Shown here: piece after piece, positions 1 through 7,520 of the stretch | How the letters are laid out: each line of letters begins with the position of its first letter | How positions within the stretch are numbered: position 1 is the first letter of the stretch | Made by a program: the position numbers and the translations under genes | Source of the DNA: an uncultured Flavobacteriales bacterium | GTDB taxonomy: Bacteria > Bacteroidota > Bacteroidia > Flavobacteriales_E > Vicingaceae | NCBI GenBank assembly: GCA_913059105.1 | Contig: CAJXRL010000004.1 | Location: 1-31,519 of the forward strand | Direction: 5' to 3' | DNA: 31,519 nt | Notes under the pieces: model-generated | What the model was told of the DNA's origin: nothing | Database searches by the model: none | The model's input: only the letters and a program-made list of their open reading frames with translations

Positions 1-45
1 GATTTCTGCCTGTCTCGTGGGCTCGGAGATGTGTATAAGAGACAG
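1..45. other. Illumina Nextera i7-side adapter (artefact)
   Basis: This is not genomic sequence. Bases 1-3 (gat) match the end of the P7 primer, 4-11 (TTCTGCCT) match the Nextera i7 oligo index N703, 12-45 are the Read 2 transposase adapter, and its last 19 bases (27-45) are the Tn5 mosaic end. Genomic sequence starts at 46. An ATG at 31 lies inside the mosaic end and is in frame with the first gene by chance, so it must not be used as a start codon. Confidence 0.98.
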
Positions 46-378
46 TATGAATACTATGTAATAGACGGGCAAAATATTGGTTTAGGTAAACTGCAACTTC
101 GCTATCAAATAATAAAACCAAGGTCAATGAACTTAACAGGGATTTCAGAACGCTTTGGCAAATTTCATTATGCTCTCTATTTGGGAATATTTAGCGACTT
201 TGCATATGTAGATGATCAAATTGGGTATTCTTTGAATAACTTAGCCAATGAAATTCAATTTGGGCACGGTTTAGGTTTTGATTTTGTCAGCTATTACGAC
301 ATAGTGATAAGGGCAGAGTATTCATTTAATAAATTTGGAGAAAGCGGGTTATTTCTTCATTTTGTAGCACCAATCTAA
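46..378 (+). CDS. C-terminal fragment of an outer-membrane beta-barrel-like protein
   Basis: This is the last 110 residues of a protein whose 5' part is lost at the contig end. The reading frame enters from the adapter, and the first genomic codon is TAT at 46. The fragment alternates short amphipathic, Tyr/Phe-rich strands with turns, and ends in a stretch with GLGFDFVSYYD, an EYSFNKFGESG-type turn and a final HFVAPI. That look fits the closing strands of an outer-membrane barrel, possibly a surface-antigen (Omp85-like) protein, but the fragment is too short to prove it. It ends 8 bases before the ATG of nadK on the same strand, so the two are probably co-transcribed. No better family assignment can be made from this piece. 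Confidence 0.6.
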   Translation, partial: YEYYVIDGQNIGLGKLQLRYQIIKPRSMNLTGISERFGKFHYALYLGIFSDFAYVDDQIGYSLNNLANEIQFGHGLGFDFVSYYDIVIRAEYSFNKFGESGLFLHFVAPI

Positions 379-386
379 AATAGGTG

Positions 387-1274
387 ATGAAAGTAGCACT
401 TTACGGTAAAAAGATAGATAAAAAACATGTTGCAGAAATTCAAATATTATTTGAGTTATTGTCCAAAAATGACGTTGAATATATTGTTCACCATAATTTG
501 ACAACAAGCATAGAAGCACATAATTTTATTGAAACAGAATCAGTCAAATACTTTAATTCGTATGATGATTTAAAAAATTCTGGCATATCTTTTGTTTTAA
601 GCATAGGTGGTGATGGCACTTTCTTAGATACAATTCTTTTAGTCAGAGATTTAAAGATCCCAATTTTAGGAATTAATACTGGTCGACTAGGCTTTTTATC
701 AAACACCCCTACATCTGAAATAAAATCAGCAGTAAAGGACTTATTAAATGGCAACTACTCAGCAGAGGAGCGATCATTGTTAAGATTAGAGAGCAATAAA
801 AATCACTTTGGTAAGGATAATCATGCCTTGAATGAAATTAGCATATTAAAAAGTGACAGTTCTTCCATGATTACAATACATACAGAACTGAATGGGACAC
901 ATCTAAATTCGTATTGGACTGATGGCCTTATCATTTCAACCGCAACAGGTTCTACTGCATATTCTTTAAGTTGTGGAGGCCCGATAATGATGCCTGGTTC
1001 CGGCAATTTTGTAATAACTCCAATTGCACCTCATAATTTGAATGTTCGCCCAATAGTTATTGACGATGATGCTGTTTTAAAAATAACGGTTGAAAGTAGA
1101 GCAGGAAAAAATCTTGTAGCAATGGATTCAAGGTCAGAAGAATTATTGAATGGAGAAGTATTGACAATCCAGAAAGCTGACTACAAAATCTCTATTGTTC
1201 AGCTTCAAAACCAGAGCTTTGTAAATAGCTTAAGAAATAAGCTAAATTGGGGTTTAGATCACAGAAATAGCTAG
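387..1274 (+). CDS. nadK: NAD kinase
   Basis: This enzyme phosphorylates NAD+ to NADP+ with ATP (or polyphosphate in some bacteria) in the cytosol. The 295-residue length is normal. Visible family motifs are GGDGTFL near residue 74, the NTGRLGFL segment near 97, the conserved Asn-Glu pair in ALNEISI near 149, and the nucleotide-binding block TDGLIISTATGSTAYSLSCGG near 168-188. The C-terminal segment VAMDSRSEELLNGEVL is also typical. An in-frame GTG lies one codon upstream at 384, but the ATG at 387 gives the usual MKVALYGKK-type start. No strong Shine-Dalgarno site is seen, as is common in Bacteroidota. It sits at the head of the envelope-biogenesis gene block, a position seen in many relatives. 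Confidence 0.95.
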   Translation: MKVALYGKKIDKKHVAEIQILFELLSKNDVEYIVHHNLTTSIEAHNFIETESVKYFNSYDDLKNSGISFVLSIGGDGTFLDTILLVRDLKIPILGINTGRLGFLSNTPTSEIKSAVKDLLNGNYSAEERSLLRLESNKNHFGKDNHALNEISILKSDSSSMITIHTELNGTHLNSYWTDGLIISTATGSTAYSLSCGGPIMMPGSGNFVITPIAPHNLNVRPIVIDDDAVLKITVESRAGKNLVAMDSRSEELLNGEVLTIQKADYKISIVQLQNQSFVNSLRNKLNWGLDHRNS

Positions 1275-1314
1275 TTTCGCAACATTTATATACTGCAGTT
1301 GTGCAAAAACTGAT

Positions 1315-1322
1315 TATATTTG
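1315..1322 (+). promoter_or_regulatory. candidate Bacteroidota -7 box ahead of the PorG-like pair
   Basis: TATATTTG matches the Bacteroidota -7 consensus TAnnTTTG in full and lies 20 bases before the ATG at 1343. No well-spaced TTG (-33) element is visible: the nearest TTG ends 13 bases upstream, which is too close. It would drive the beta-barrel/uppS/bamA block separately from nadK. This rests on a consensus match alone. Confidence 0.35.
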
Positions 1323-1342
1323 TTGATTGTATTTTACATTAT

Positions 1343-2326
1343 ATGAAAAAACATTTACTAATTGCCTTAATGGCAATTGTTTTACTCCCAAATATAGCCG
1401 ACGCTCAACGTTGGAAGAGATTCCGAAGACAAATGATTGGAGGAATTGGAGTTACAAACTTCCTAGGTGATTTAGGTGGAGGCCCCGGAATCGGTAGAGA
1501 TTTTATATGGGATTTAGATCCTCCTGCTACCCGGCCTTCATTGATGGTAGGTTATCGTTACCAGTTCAATAGCTATTTTTTTGGGAGAGCTAATTTGCAA
1601 TGGGGTATTCTAAAAGCAGATGATGATTACACGACAGAAAACTTCAGAAGTAGTAGAAATTTAACATTTCGAACAGGGTATTTTGAGTTGGATTTGATGG
1701 CTGAATTTTACCTAATGCAGAATTCAAGAGGAAATTTATATCGCTTGCGAGGAGTTAGAGGAAGAAAAGGATTAAAGGTGGATGTTTACGTTTACGGAGG
1801 ATTAGGTTTCATGTATTTTAATCCAAAAGGAGAATATCAAGGGACTTGGCACAAACTGCAACCTCTTGGAACGGAAGGGCAAGGATTAGAAGGAGAGCCT
1901 GACAAATACAAAAGAACGACATTTACAATTCCTTATGGTATTGGATTAGGAAAGTCAATTGATCGATATTGGGGAGTTAATTTAGAGCTTACTTTTCGAC
2001 AGACTTTTTCTGACTATATTGATGATGTTAGCGGCAATTATTATGGTAGACAAAATATATATAACGCAAAAATTAATGAAGGCTCTAGCGCAGCTGAAGC
2101 TGTTAAAATTGCATACTTGTCTGATCGAAGTATAGGTTTAGCGGGAAACACAGAACAAGAGGACAAGGTTCCAACTTCGGCCATTCTAGAAAATCCAAAT
2201 TACAGCAGAAATGATTTAGTAGGTCAACAAAGAGGCGATCCAACTGATAATGATGCTTATATGACATTAATGGTCACAGTTTCAAGAAAAATTGTTAAAC
2301 GTAGAAGAAGTCGTCCAAAATTCTAA
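1343..2326 (+). CDS. PorG-like outer-membrane beta-barrel protein (first of two)
   Basis: This is an exported protein of 327 residues. A signal peptide (MKKHLLIALMAIVLLPNIADAQ) is followed by a barrel-type sequence that opens with GGIGVTNFLGDLGGGPGIG, a glycine-rich first strand like that of DUF6089/PorG-type proteins. Later strands such as RPSLMVGYRYQF, VYVYGGLGFMYFN and IPYGIGLGKSIDRYWGVNLEL are typical of small periplasm-facing barrels. The C-terminus is very basic (RKIVKRRRSRPKF). The open frame can be extended to a GTG at 1301, but the ATG at 1343 puts the signal peptide at the N-terminus and is preferred. The next gene has the same type of opening, so the two are probably ancient tandem paralogues. 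PorG belongs to the type IX secretion machinery in some relatives, but whether this copy does so cannot be read from sequence. Confidence 0.75.
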   Translation: MKKHLLIALMAIVLLPNIADAQRWKRFRRQMIGGIGVTNFLGDLGGGPGIGRDFIWDLDPPATRPSLMVGYRYQFNSYFFGRANLQWGILKADDDYTTENFRSSRNLTFRTGYFELDLMAEFYLMQNSRGNLYRLRGVRGRKGLKVDVYVYGGLGFMYFNPKGEYQGTWHKLQPLGTEGQGLEGEPDKYKRTTFTIPYGIGLGKSIDRYWGVNLELTFRQTFSDYIDDVSGNYYGRQNIYNAKINEGSSAAEAVKIAYLSDRSIGLAGNTEQEDKVPTSAILENPNYSRNDLVGQQRGDPTDNDAYMTLMVTVSRKIVKRRRSRPKF

Positions 2327-2358
2327 TACTAATCTTTCATATTTCACGTTACTCGTAA

Positions 2359-3066
2359 ATGGTAAAAAGATTAAGTGCCTCAATATTTTTTTTCTTAGTT
2401 CTTATATCACTTGGTTTCACTCAAAGAACAGCAGAGATAGGGGTTCTTGTTGGTAGATCTTATTATTTGGGGGAACTAAACCCCAGTACTCACTGGGGTA
2501 ACGGAATTGGTAGCAGTACTTTTGGGGGAGTTTTTAGATATAATTTAAACAAACGATATACTTTAAAAGGATCTGTAGTGAGAACCACTTTAACTGCCAA
2601 AGATGACTGGGAAAGTTTCCAATTTAACAACCAACGCTTAGCTTCTTTTGAAAATACTATCACTGAATTTGCTGGAGAAATAGAGTTCAACTTTTTACCC
2701 TACGAAATGGGAGACAAACAACACTTCTTTAGCCCATATTTGTTTGTTGGTTTAAGTTACTTTTTAAACGATGTTACAACAACAGTTGAAGGGTTTGAAC
2801 CAGCTCCAACGAATCGAGAAGGAGGAGGGAAAATTGCATTACCTTTTGGACCCGGTCTCAAACTAAGTTTAGGAAAAAATTGGGCTTTTTCTATGGAATG
2901 GGGCTTTCGTAAAACAGGCTACGATCTTATCGATGGTTTAGAAAACAGAATAGAAGATGAATTTGAAAGCGGTAAAGCATATGATAATGATTGGTTTGTG
3001 GTTAGCGGATTCATGCTAACCTACAAATTAACCGATGAAGGTCCGTGCCCCGTTTATAATTTTTAA
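2359..3066 (+). CDS. PorG-like (DUF6089-type) outer-membrane protein
   Basis: This 235-residue protein has a signal peptide (MVKRLSASIFFFLVLISLGFTQ) and then the characteristic opening AEIGVLVGRSYYLGELNP, seen in DUF6089/PorG-type barrels that lie upstream of uppS and bamA in many Bacteroidota. Strands such as FFSPYLFVGLSYFL and LPFGPGLKLSLGKNWAFSMEWGFR support an eight-stranded-type barrel. The C-terminus ends in GPCPVYNF with an aromatic last residue. It starts 32 bases after the preceding barrel gene and ends 47 bases before uppS, so it is in the same operon-like run. PorG in Porphyromonas and Flavobacterium is linked to T9SS assembly. The function of this copy is inferred from family and position only. 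Confidence 0.8.
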   Translation: MVKRLSASIFFFLVLISLGFTQRTAEIGVLVGRSYYLGELNPSTHWGNGIGSSTFGGVFRYNLNKRYTLKGSVVRTTLTAKDDWESFQFNNQRLASFENTITEFAGEIEFNFLPYEMGDKQHFFSPYLFVGLSYFLNDVTTTVEGFEPAPTNREGGGKIALPFGPGLKLSLGKNWAFSMEWGFRKTGYDLIDGLENRIEDEFESGKAYDNDWFVVSGFMLTYKLTDEGPCPVYNF

Positions 3067-3083
3067 ACTCCTTTTAAAATTCG

Positions 3084-3091
3084 CATATTTG
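3084..3091 (+). promoter_or_regulatory. candidate -7 box ahead of uppS
   Basis: CATATTTG matches TAnnTTTG at seven of eight positions and is followed by C/G-rich bases, as often seen at Bacteroidota transcription starts. It lies 22 bases before the uppS ATG in the 47-base gap after the PorG-like gene. No clear -33 TTG is present, so this is a weak call for an internal promoter of uppS-bamA. Confidence 0.3.
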
Positions 3092-3113
3092 CGCCCCTGA
3101 AAACTATTAGTAA

Positions 3114-3854
3114 ATGCCTATCCCATCTCATTTTAATTCCGAGAATGTTCCTCAGCATATTGCCATAATTATGGATGGAAATGGCCGTTGGGCAAAACAG
3201 AATGGCAAGGCAAGAGTGTTTGGACATAAAAACGGGGTTAAATCTGTTAGAAGTGTCTCAGAAGGAGCCGCTGAAGCAGGAGTTAAATACCTAACTCTTT
3301 ATGCATTTTCCACGGAAAATTGGAATCGTCCAAAAGCTGAAGTGATGGCTCTGATGCAATTACTTGTGTCCACAATTTCTGGAGAGACTAAGACCTTGAA
3401 TAAAAACAACATCAGACTAGCTGCAATTGGGGATTTAGCATCGTTACCAGGCAATTGCCAATCAGAACTTGAAAAGGCTATAAGAAACACATCTTCCAAT
3501 ACAGGAATGACAATGGTTTTAGCCCTTAGCTATAGTTCTCGTTGGGAAATATTAAATGCTGTTAATACCCTGTTAATTGATGTTAAATCAGGAATTTTGG
3601 ATGCAACCACTGTAAATGAAGCACTTTTCAATAGCTATCTTTGCACCAAAAATATACCAGACCCCGAATTAATTATTCGAACAAGTGGAGAGCATAGAAT
3701 TAGCAATTTCTTGCTTTGGCAAGCTGCTTATTCAGAGTTCTACTTTACGGATATTTTGTGGCCTGATTTTAGAAAAGAAAACCTTTGGGATGCCATCACT
3801 GATTTTCAAAATAGAGAAAGAAGATTTGGCAAAACTAGTGAACAACTAAAATGA
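3114..3854 (+). CDS. uppS: isoprenyl (undecaprenyl diphosphate) synthase
   Basis: This cytosolic cis-prenyltransferase adds isopentenyl units to farnesyl diphosphate to make undecaprenyl diphosphate, the lipid carrier for peptidoglycan and surface glycans. At 246 residues it is the normal length. Visible motifs are HIAIIMDGNGRWA with the catalytic Asp at about residue 21, the FGH segment near 36, FSTENWNRP near 65-73, and the C-terminal ELIIRTSGEHRISNFLLWQ block near 185-203. The last block usually reads IRTSGExRxSNFxLWQ. The stop overlaps the bamA start in an ATGA arrangement, which suggests translational coupling with bamA. Confidence 0.97.
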   Translation: MPIPSHFNSENVPQHIAIIMDGNGRWAKQNGKARVFGHKNGVKSVRSVSEGAAEAGVKYLTLYAFSTENWNRPKAEVMALMQLLVSTISGETKTLNKNNIRLAAIGDLASLPGNCQSELEKAIRNTSSNTGMTMVLALSYSSRWEILNAVNTLLIDVKSGILDATTVNEALFNSYLCTKNIPDPELIIRTSGEHRISNFLLWQAAYSEFYFTDILWPDFRKENLWDAITDFQNRERRFGKTSEQLK

Positions 3855-6382
3855 GATACTTAAAAATAATTTTTCCTCTTCTCTGTCTCTTTTTGGCTGA
3901 TATCGTAATTGCCCAAGTAACAATTGACCCTGCCTTAGAAATACTTGATTATAAATCGCCGAGAACGTACGAAATAGCCGAAATCACGGTATCTGGCACT
4001 CAAAACCTAGATCATAGTGCATTAATTGCGATTGCAGGATTAGAAATAGGACAAGAAATTAAAGTCCCTGGCGATATTATCTCAAGAGCTATTACAAATC
4101 TTTGGAAACAACAACTTTTCACTGATGTAAAAATTACCGCAACTAAAGTTCAAGGAGAACTAATATTCTTGAATTTGCACGTAGAAGAGAGACCAAGACT
4201 GTCAAAATACAGATTTAAGGGAGTTAAAAAAGGCAAACAAGAAAGCCTAAGAGATGAAATCAACTTAACCAGAGGGAAGGTAATTACAGCCAATCTAATC
4301 AATAATACCAAGCAAGAGATAAAAGAATATTTCGTTGATAAGGGTTACTTTAATACTGAAGTAGAGATTAGTGAAGAAGATGACTCCACTTTAAGGAACT
4401 CCAAAATTTTGACAATTAAAATTAATCAAAATCAAAAAGTCAAAATTCAGGACATTAAAATAGAAGGAAATGAAATTTTCCCTGAAAAGAAAATTAAGCG
4501 ATTTCTAAAAAACACCAAAAAAGCTCGAATTACAGGTTTGTTTAAACCTTCAAAATACATCAAAAGTAATTTTGAAAAGGATAAGCGTACTATTATTGAC
4601 AAGTATAATGCACAGGGTTATAGAGATGCAAAGATTTATTTCGATACACTTTATAAAATATCTGACAATAGAATTATGATGGAGATGAAAATCTCTGAAG
4701 GGAAACAATATTACTTTGGCGAATTGAAATGGATTGGGAATACCAAGTATTCCAACTCCGATTTGGATCGAATTTTAGGCATTAAAAGAGGTGATTTGTT
4801 CAATCAAGATTTATTTGATCAAAGGATATATCAAGATCAGAACGGAAGGGATATTAGCTCTTTATATTTAGATGATGGATATTTATTTTTTCAACCAAAT
4901 GTTGTAGAAACGGAAGTAAGAGGAGATACAATTGATTTTGAAATTCGGTTGAGAGAAGGACAGCAAGCAAGAATTAATGAAGTTCGAATTATTGGAAACA
5001 CTAAAACCAACGACCACGTTATTCGAAGAGAACTGAGGACAAATCCAGGAGATTTATTTAGTAGAGCCGATATCATACGTTCACAACGAGAATTAATGCA
5101 ATTGGGTTATTTCAATCAAGAGAGAATGGGTATCAACCCTATACCTGATCAGGAAAGTGGAACTGTTGATATCGAGTATACTGTTGAAGAGCAACCTTCT
5201 GATCAGATTGAACTTTCTGGCGGCTGGGGTGGTGGCCGTATTGTTGGTAGTTTAGGTGTTACTTTCAACAATTTTAGTGCTAAAAATATGTTCAAGAAAG
5301 ATTCTTGGAGACCTCTGCCTGCAGGCGATGGACAGCGCCTAAGTGTTAGAGCTCAAACCAATGGCGAATTTTTCCAATCCTATAATGTTTCCTTTACTGA
5401 ACCTTGGTTAGGTGGCAAGAAACCCAACAGTTTAAATGTAACAGGATATTTTTCGAGACAAACAAATGGGGCACTGCAAACAATTACGAATACGGCAGGA
5501 GAAAGAATAGACAATCCTAATAGACAAGCATTAGGAATTTGGGGATTATCTGTAGGTTTAGGACAGCGACTGAAATGGCCAGACGATTTCTTTACGTTGT
5601 ATAATGAAGTGAGTTATCAGTATTACGATCTGCAAAATTGGGGTAACTTCATCTTCAGATCAGGTTTTGCTCACAATTTGAGTTTTAAAACAAATCTATC
5701 AAGAAATTCAATTGACGCACCAATCTATACCACAAGAGGAGCCCAAACTACATTATCGATTCAATTAACACCTCCTTTTTCATTGTTTGATGGTAGAGAT
5801 GATTACGAAGGTTTAAACAACCAAGATCGCTATAAATTCATCGAATTCCACAAATGGAAATTTAACTCCTCTTGGTTTACTCCTCTAGCTGGAAATACTC
5901 GAAAGTTAGTATTAAACACAAAAGTTGGATTTGGATATTTGGGTGAGTACAACGATAGATTAGGTCAATCGCCATTTGAAAGATTCTATTTAGGTGGTGA
6001 TGGACTAAGCGGATTTAATCTAGATGGTAGTGAAATTATTGCGCAAAGAGGATATGACGATAGAACGCTTTCCCCTGAAACAGGAGCAACTGTGGTATCT
6101 AAATATACAATGGAAGTCCGTTACCCTTTTACATTGAACCCTAGTGCCACTATTTATGGTTTAGTGTTCGCAGAGGCGGGTAACTCTTGGTTAAGTTTAG
6201 AAGAGTTTAATCCCTTTGAAGTGAAAAGAGCTGCAGGTGTAGGAGTACGAATATATATGCCCTTCTTCGGTCTCCTTGGATTGGATTGGGGATACAGGTT
6301 TGATGATGTTCCAGGAAGGGTTGATCCAAATAGCCGTACGGAATTTCACTTTTCTATTGGAGGAAACATTGGAGGATGGTAA
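3851..6382 (+). CDS. bamA: BamA, outer-membrane protein assembly factor
   Basis: This is the Omp85 core of the BAM machine, which inserts beta-barrel proteins into the outer membrane. The 843-residue protein has a signal peptide (about 1-22) and five POTRA-type repeats at roughly 40-113, 115-192, 197-285, 287-366 and 373-456. The repeats show the recurring I-x-G-N-x signature, for example IKIEGNEIF, LKWIGNTKY and VRIIGNTKT. The C-terminal barrel runs from about 460 to the end and includes SGGWGGGRIVGSLGV, SFTEPWLGGKKPNSL and a late VRIYMPFFGLLGLDWGYRF segment characteristic of Bacteroidota BamA. The start ATG overlaps the uppS stop. Downstream come two OmpH/Skp-like chaperone genes that would escort barrel clients to it. 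Confidence 0.97.
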   Translation: MRYLKIIFPLLCLFLADIVIAQVTIDPALEILDYKSPRTYEIAEITVSGTQNLDHSALIAIAGLEIGQEIKVPGDIISRAITNLWKQQLFTDVKITATKVQGELIFLNLHVEERPRLSKYRFKGVKKGKQESLRDEINLTRGKVITANLINNTKQEIKEYFVDKGYFNTEVEISEEDDSTLRNSKILTIKINQNQKVKIQDIKIEGNEIFPEKKIKRFLKNTKKARITGLFKPSKYIKSNFEKDKRTIIDKYNAQGYRDAKIYFDTLYKISDNRIMMEMKISEGKQYYFGELKWIGNTKYSNSDLDRILGIKRGDLFNQDLFDQRIYQDQNGRDISSLYLDDGYLFFQPNVVETEVRGDTIDFEIRLREGQQARINEVRIIGNTKTNDHVIRRELRTNPGDLFSRADIIRSQRELMQLGYFNQERMGINPIPDQESGTVDIEYTVEEQPSDQIELSGGWGGGRIVGSLGVTFNNFSAKNMFKKDSWRPLPAGDGQRLSVRAQTNGEFFQSYNVSFTEPWLGGKKPNSLNVTGYFSRQTNGALQTITNTAGERIDNPNRQALGIWGLSVGLGQRLKWPDDFFTLYNEVSYQYYDLQNWGNFIFRSGFAHNLSFKTNLSRNSIDAPIYTTRGAQTTLSIQLTPPFSLFDGRDDYEGLNNQDRYKFIEFHKWKFNSSWFTPLAGNTRKLVLNTKVGFGYLGEYNDRLGQSPFERFYLGGDGLSGFNLDGSEIIAQRGYDDRTLSPETGATVVSKYTMEVRYPFTLNPSATIYGLVFAEAGNSWLSLEEFNPFEVKRAAGVGVRIYMPFFGLLGLDWGYRFDDVPGRVDPNSRTEFHFSIGGNIGGW

Positions 6383-6402
6383 TTATATAAATCTGATTTA
6401 CA

Positions 6403-6930
6403 ATGAAAAAGATATTTTTTTTAAGTTTGGTACTCTTTTTGTCTATAGCTAGTCAAGCACAGAAATTTGCGTACATCGATACAGAGTATATTTTAAGCAA
6501 AGTGCCGGAATATCAAGATGCACAAAAACAACTAGATGCCCTTTCAGAACAATGGCAAAAGCAAGTCGAGAAAAGATATGAAGCAATAGAAAAAATGTAC
6601 AAGGATCTGCAAGCGGAGGAGATTTTGCTAACAGAGAGTATGAAGAACAAACGACAAGAAGAAATAATAAAAAAAGAACAAGAGGCGAGAGATTTTCAGA
6701 AAAAGAAATTTGGAGTAGACGGAGAGTTATTTAAAAAAAGAAAAGAATTAATTAAACCAATACAAGAAAAAATTTACAAAGCTGTGCAGGAAACTGCTAA
6801 TGTTGGAAAGTACTCTGTAATATTTGACAAAGCAAGTGCGGCAACTATGGTTTACTCTAATCCAAAATATGATAAGAGTGACGATGTACTGAAAAGAATG
6901 GGAATAAAACCCGATAGTAATTCTAAATAA
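6403..6930 (+). CDS. OmpH/Skp-family periplasmic chaperone (first copy)
   Basis: This 175-residue exported protein begins with a signal peptide (MKKIFFLSLVLFLSIASQAQ) followed by KFAYIDTEYILSKVPEY, the usual start of mature OmpH/Skp. A long charged helical region (about 40-115, rich in Lys, Glu and Gln) forms the coiled-coil tentacles. The C-terminal part contains YSVIFDKASAATMVYSNPKYDKSDDVL, typical of the family's beta core. Skp proteins hold unfolded outer-membrane proteins in the periplasm for the BAM machine. It starts 20 bases after bamA, consistent with one transcription unit. It is somewhat longer than the second copy and ends in a short polar tail. Confidence 0.93.
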   Translation: MKKIFFLSLVLFLSIASQAQKFAYIDTEYILSKVPEYQDAQKQLDALSEQWQKQVEKRYEAIEKMYKDLQAEEILLTESMKNKRQEEIIKKEQEARDFQKKKFGVDGELFKKRKELIKPIQEKIYKAVQETANVGKYSVIFDKASAATMVYSNPKYDKSDDVLKRMGIKPDSNSK

Positions 6931-6965
6931 ACTAAAATTAAAACCACAAACAAAAACGATAAACT

Positions 6966-7469
6966 ATGAAAAAGATGAGAAACATAATTTTAATAGCAGC
7001 TACAATTTTGAGTAGTGCTGTTTTCGGTCAAAAATTAGGACACATTAACTCTAACGAACTGTTATTGGCTATGCCTGAAAGAGCTGCTGTTGAAGAGAAT
7101 ATTAAAAGAACTGCCCAAGATTTAGAATCTAAGTTGGCCGCTTTAACAAAGGAGTACCAATCAAAAGTACAGATATACCAAGCGCAAGAGGCGACAATGA
7201 CTGATGCAATTAAGCAAGACAAAATTAAAGAAATCACCAATTTGGAAGAAAGAATTGGAGAATTTCAGCAATCAGCTCAAAAAGATTTACAAGCACAAGA
7301 AGAAAAATTATTAAGACCAATTATCGATAAGGCTAGAAAAGCTATAGAAGATGTTGCAAAAGAAAATAACTTCACGTACATCTTTGATTCAGGTGTTGGC
7401 GTATTATTATTCCAAAAAGATTCTGATGATATTATGCCATTGGTAAAAAAGAAACTAGGATTAATATAA
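6966..7469 (+). CDS. OmpH/Skp-family periplasmic chaperone (second copy)
   Basis: This 167-residue paralogue of the preceding gene has a signal peptide (MKKMRNIILIAATILSSAVFGQ), then KLGHINSNELLLAMPE, a long helical coiled-coil stretch (about 42-120), and the core NFTYIFDSGVGVLLFQKDSDD before a Val-Lys-Lys-Lys-Leu tail. An ATG three codons downstream (6975) is a possible alternative start that still leaves a signal peptide. The role is that of Skp: chaperoning barrel precursors toward BamA. Two adjacent Skp-like genes after bamA is a common arrangement in Bacteroidota. An intrinsic terminator follows 24 bases after the stop, so this is the likely last gene of the bamA transcript. Confidence 0.93.
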   Translation: MKKMRNIILIAATILSSAVFGQKLGHINSNELLLAMPERAAVEENIKRTAQDLESKLAALTKEYQSKVQIYQAQEATMTDAIKQDKIKEITNLEERIGEFQQSAQKDLQAQEEKLLRPIIDKARKAIEDVAKENNFTYIFDSGVGVLLFQKDSDDIMPLVKKKLGLI

Positions 7470-7493
7470 GCTTAAGTAAAATATCTATTTTAG

Positions 7494-7520
7494 AAGCTAC
7501 GCAACAGCGTGGCTTTTTTT
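7494..7520 (+). terminator. intrinsic terminator after the second Skp gene, abutting murI
   Basis: A nine-pair stem with one G-T wobble joins AAGCTACGC (7494-7502) to GCGTGGCTT (7507-7515) around an AACA loop, and a run of seven T (7514-7520) follows. The form is that of a rho-independent terminator on the plus strand. The murI ATG begins at 7521, directly after the T run. Confidence 0.8.

Noticed and set aside
31..45. Apparent ATG start and five extra residues of the first protein
   Set aside because: The ATG and the following codons lie in the Nextera mosaic end, so they are artificial. The genomic frame is open from 46.
1301..1342. GTG-initiated N-terminal extension of the first PorG-like protein
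   Set aside because: It would place 14 residues in front of a signal peptide and overlaps the promoter-like box at 1315-1322. The ATG at 1343 is better.
7509..7520. GTG-initiated extension of MurI
   Set aside because: The codons fall in the terminator stem and T run and give an unusual MAFF start. The ATG at 7521 fits the family.
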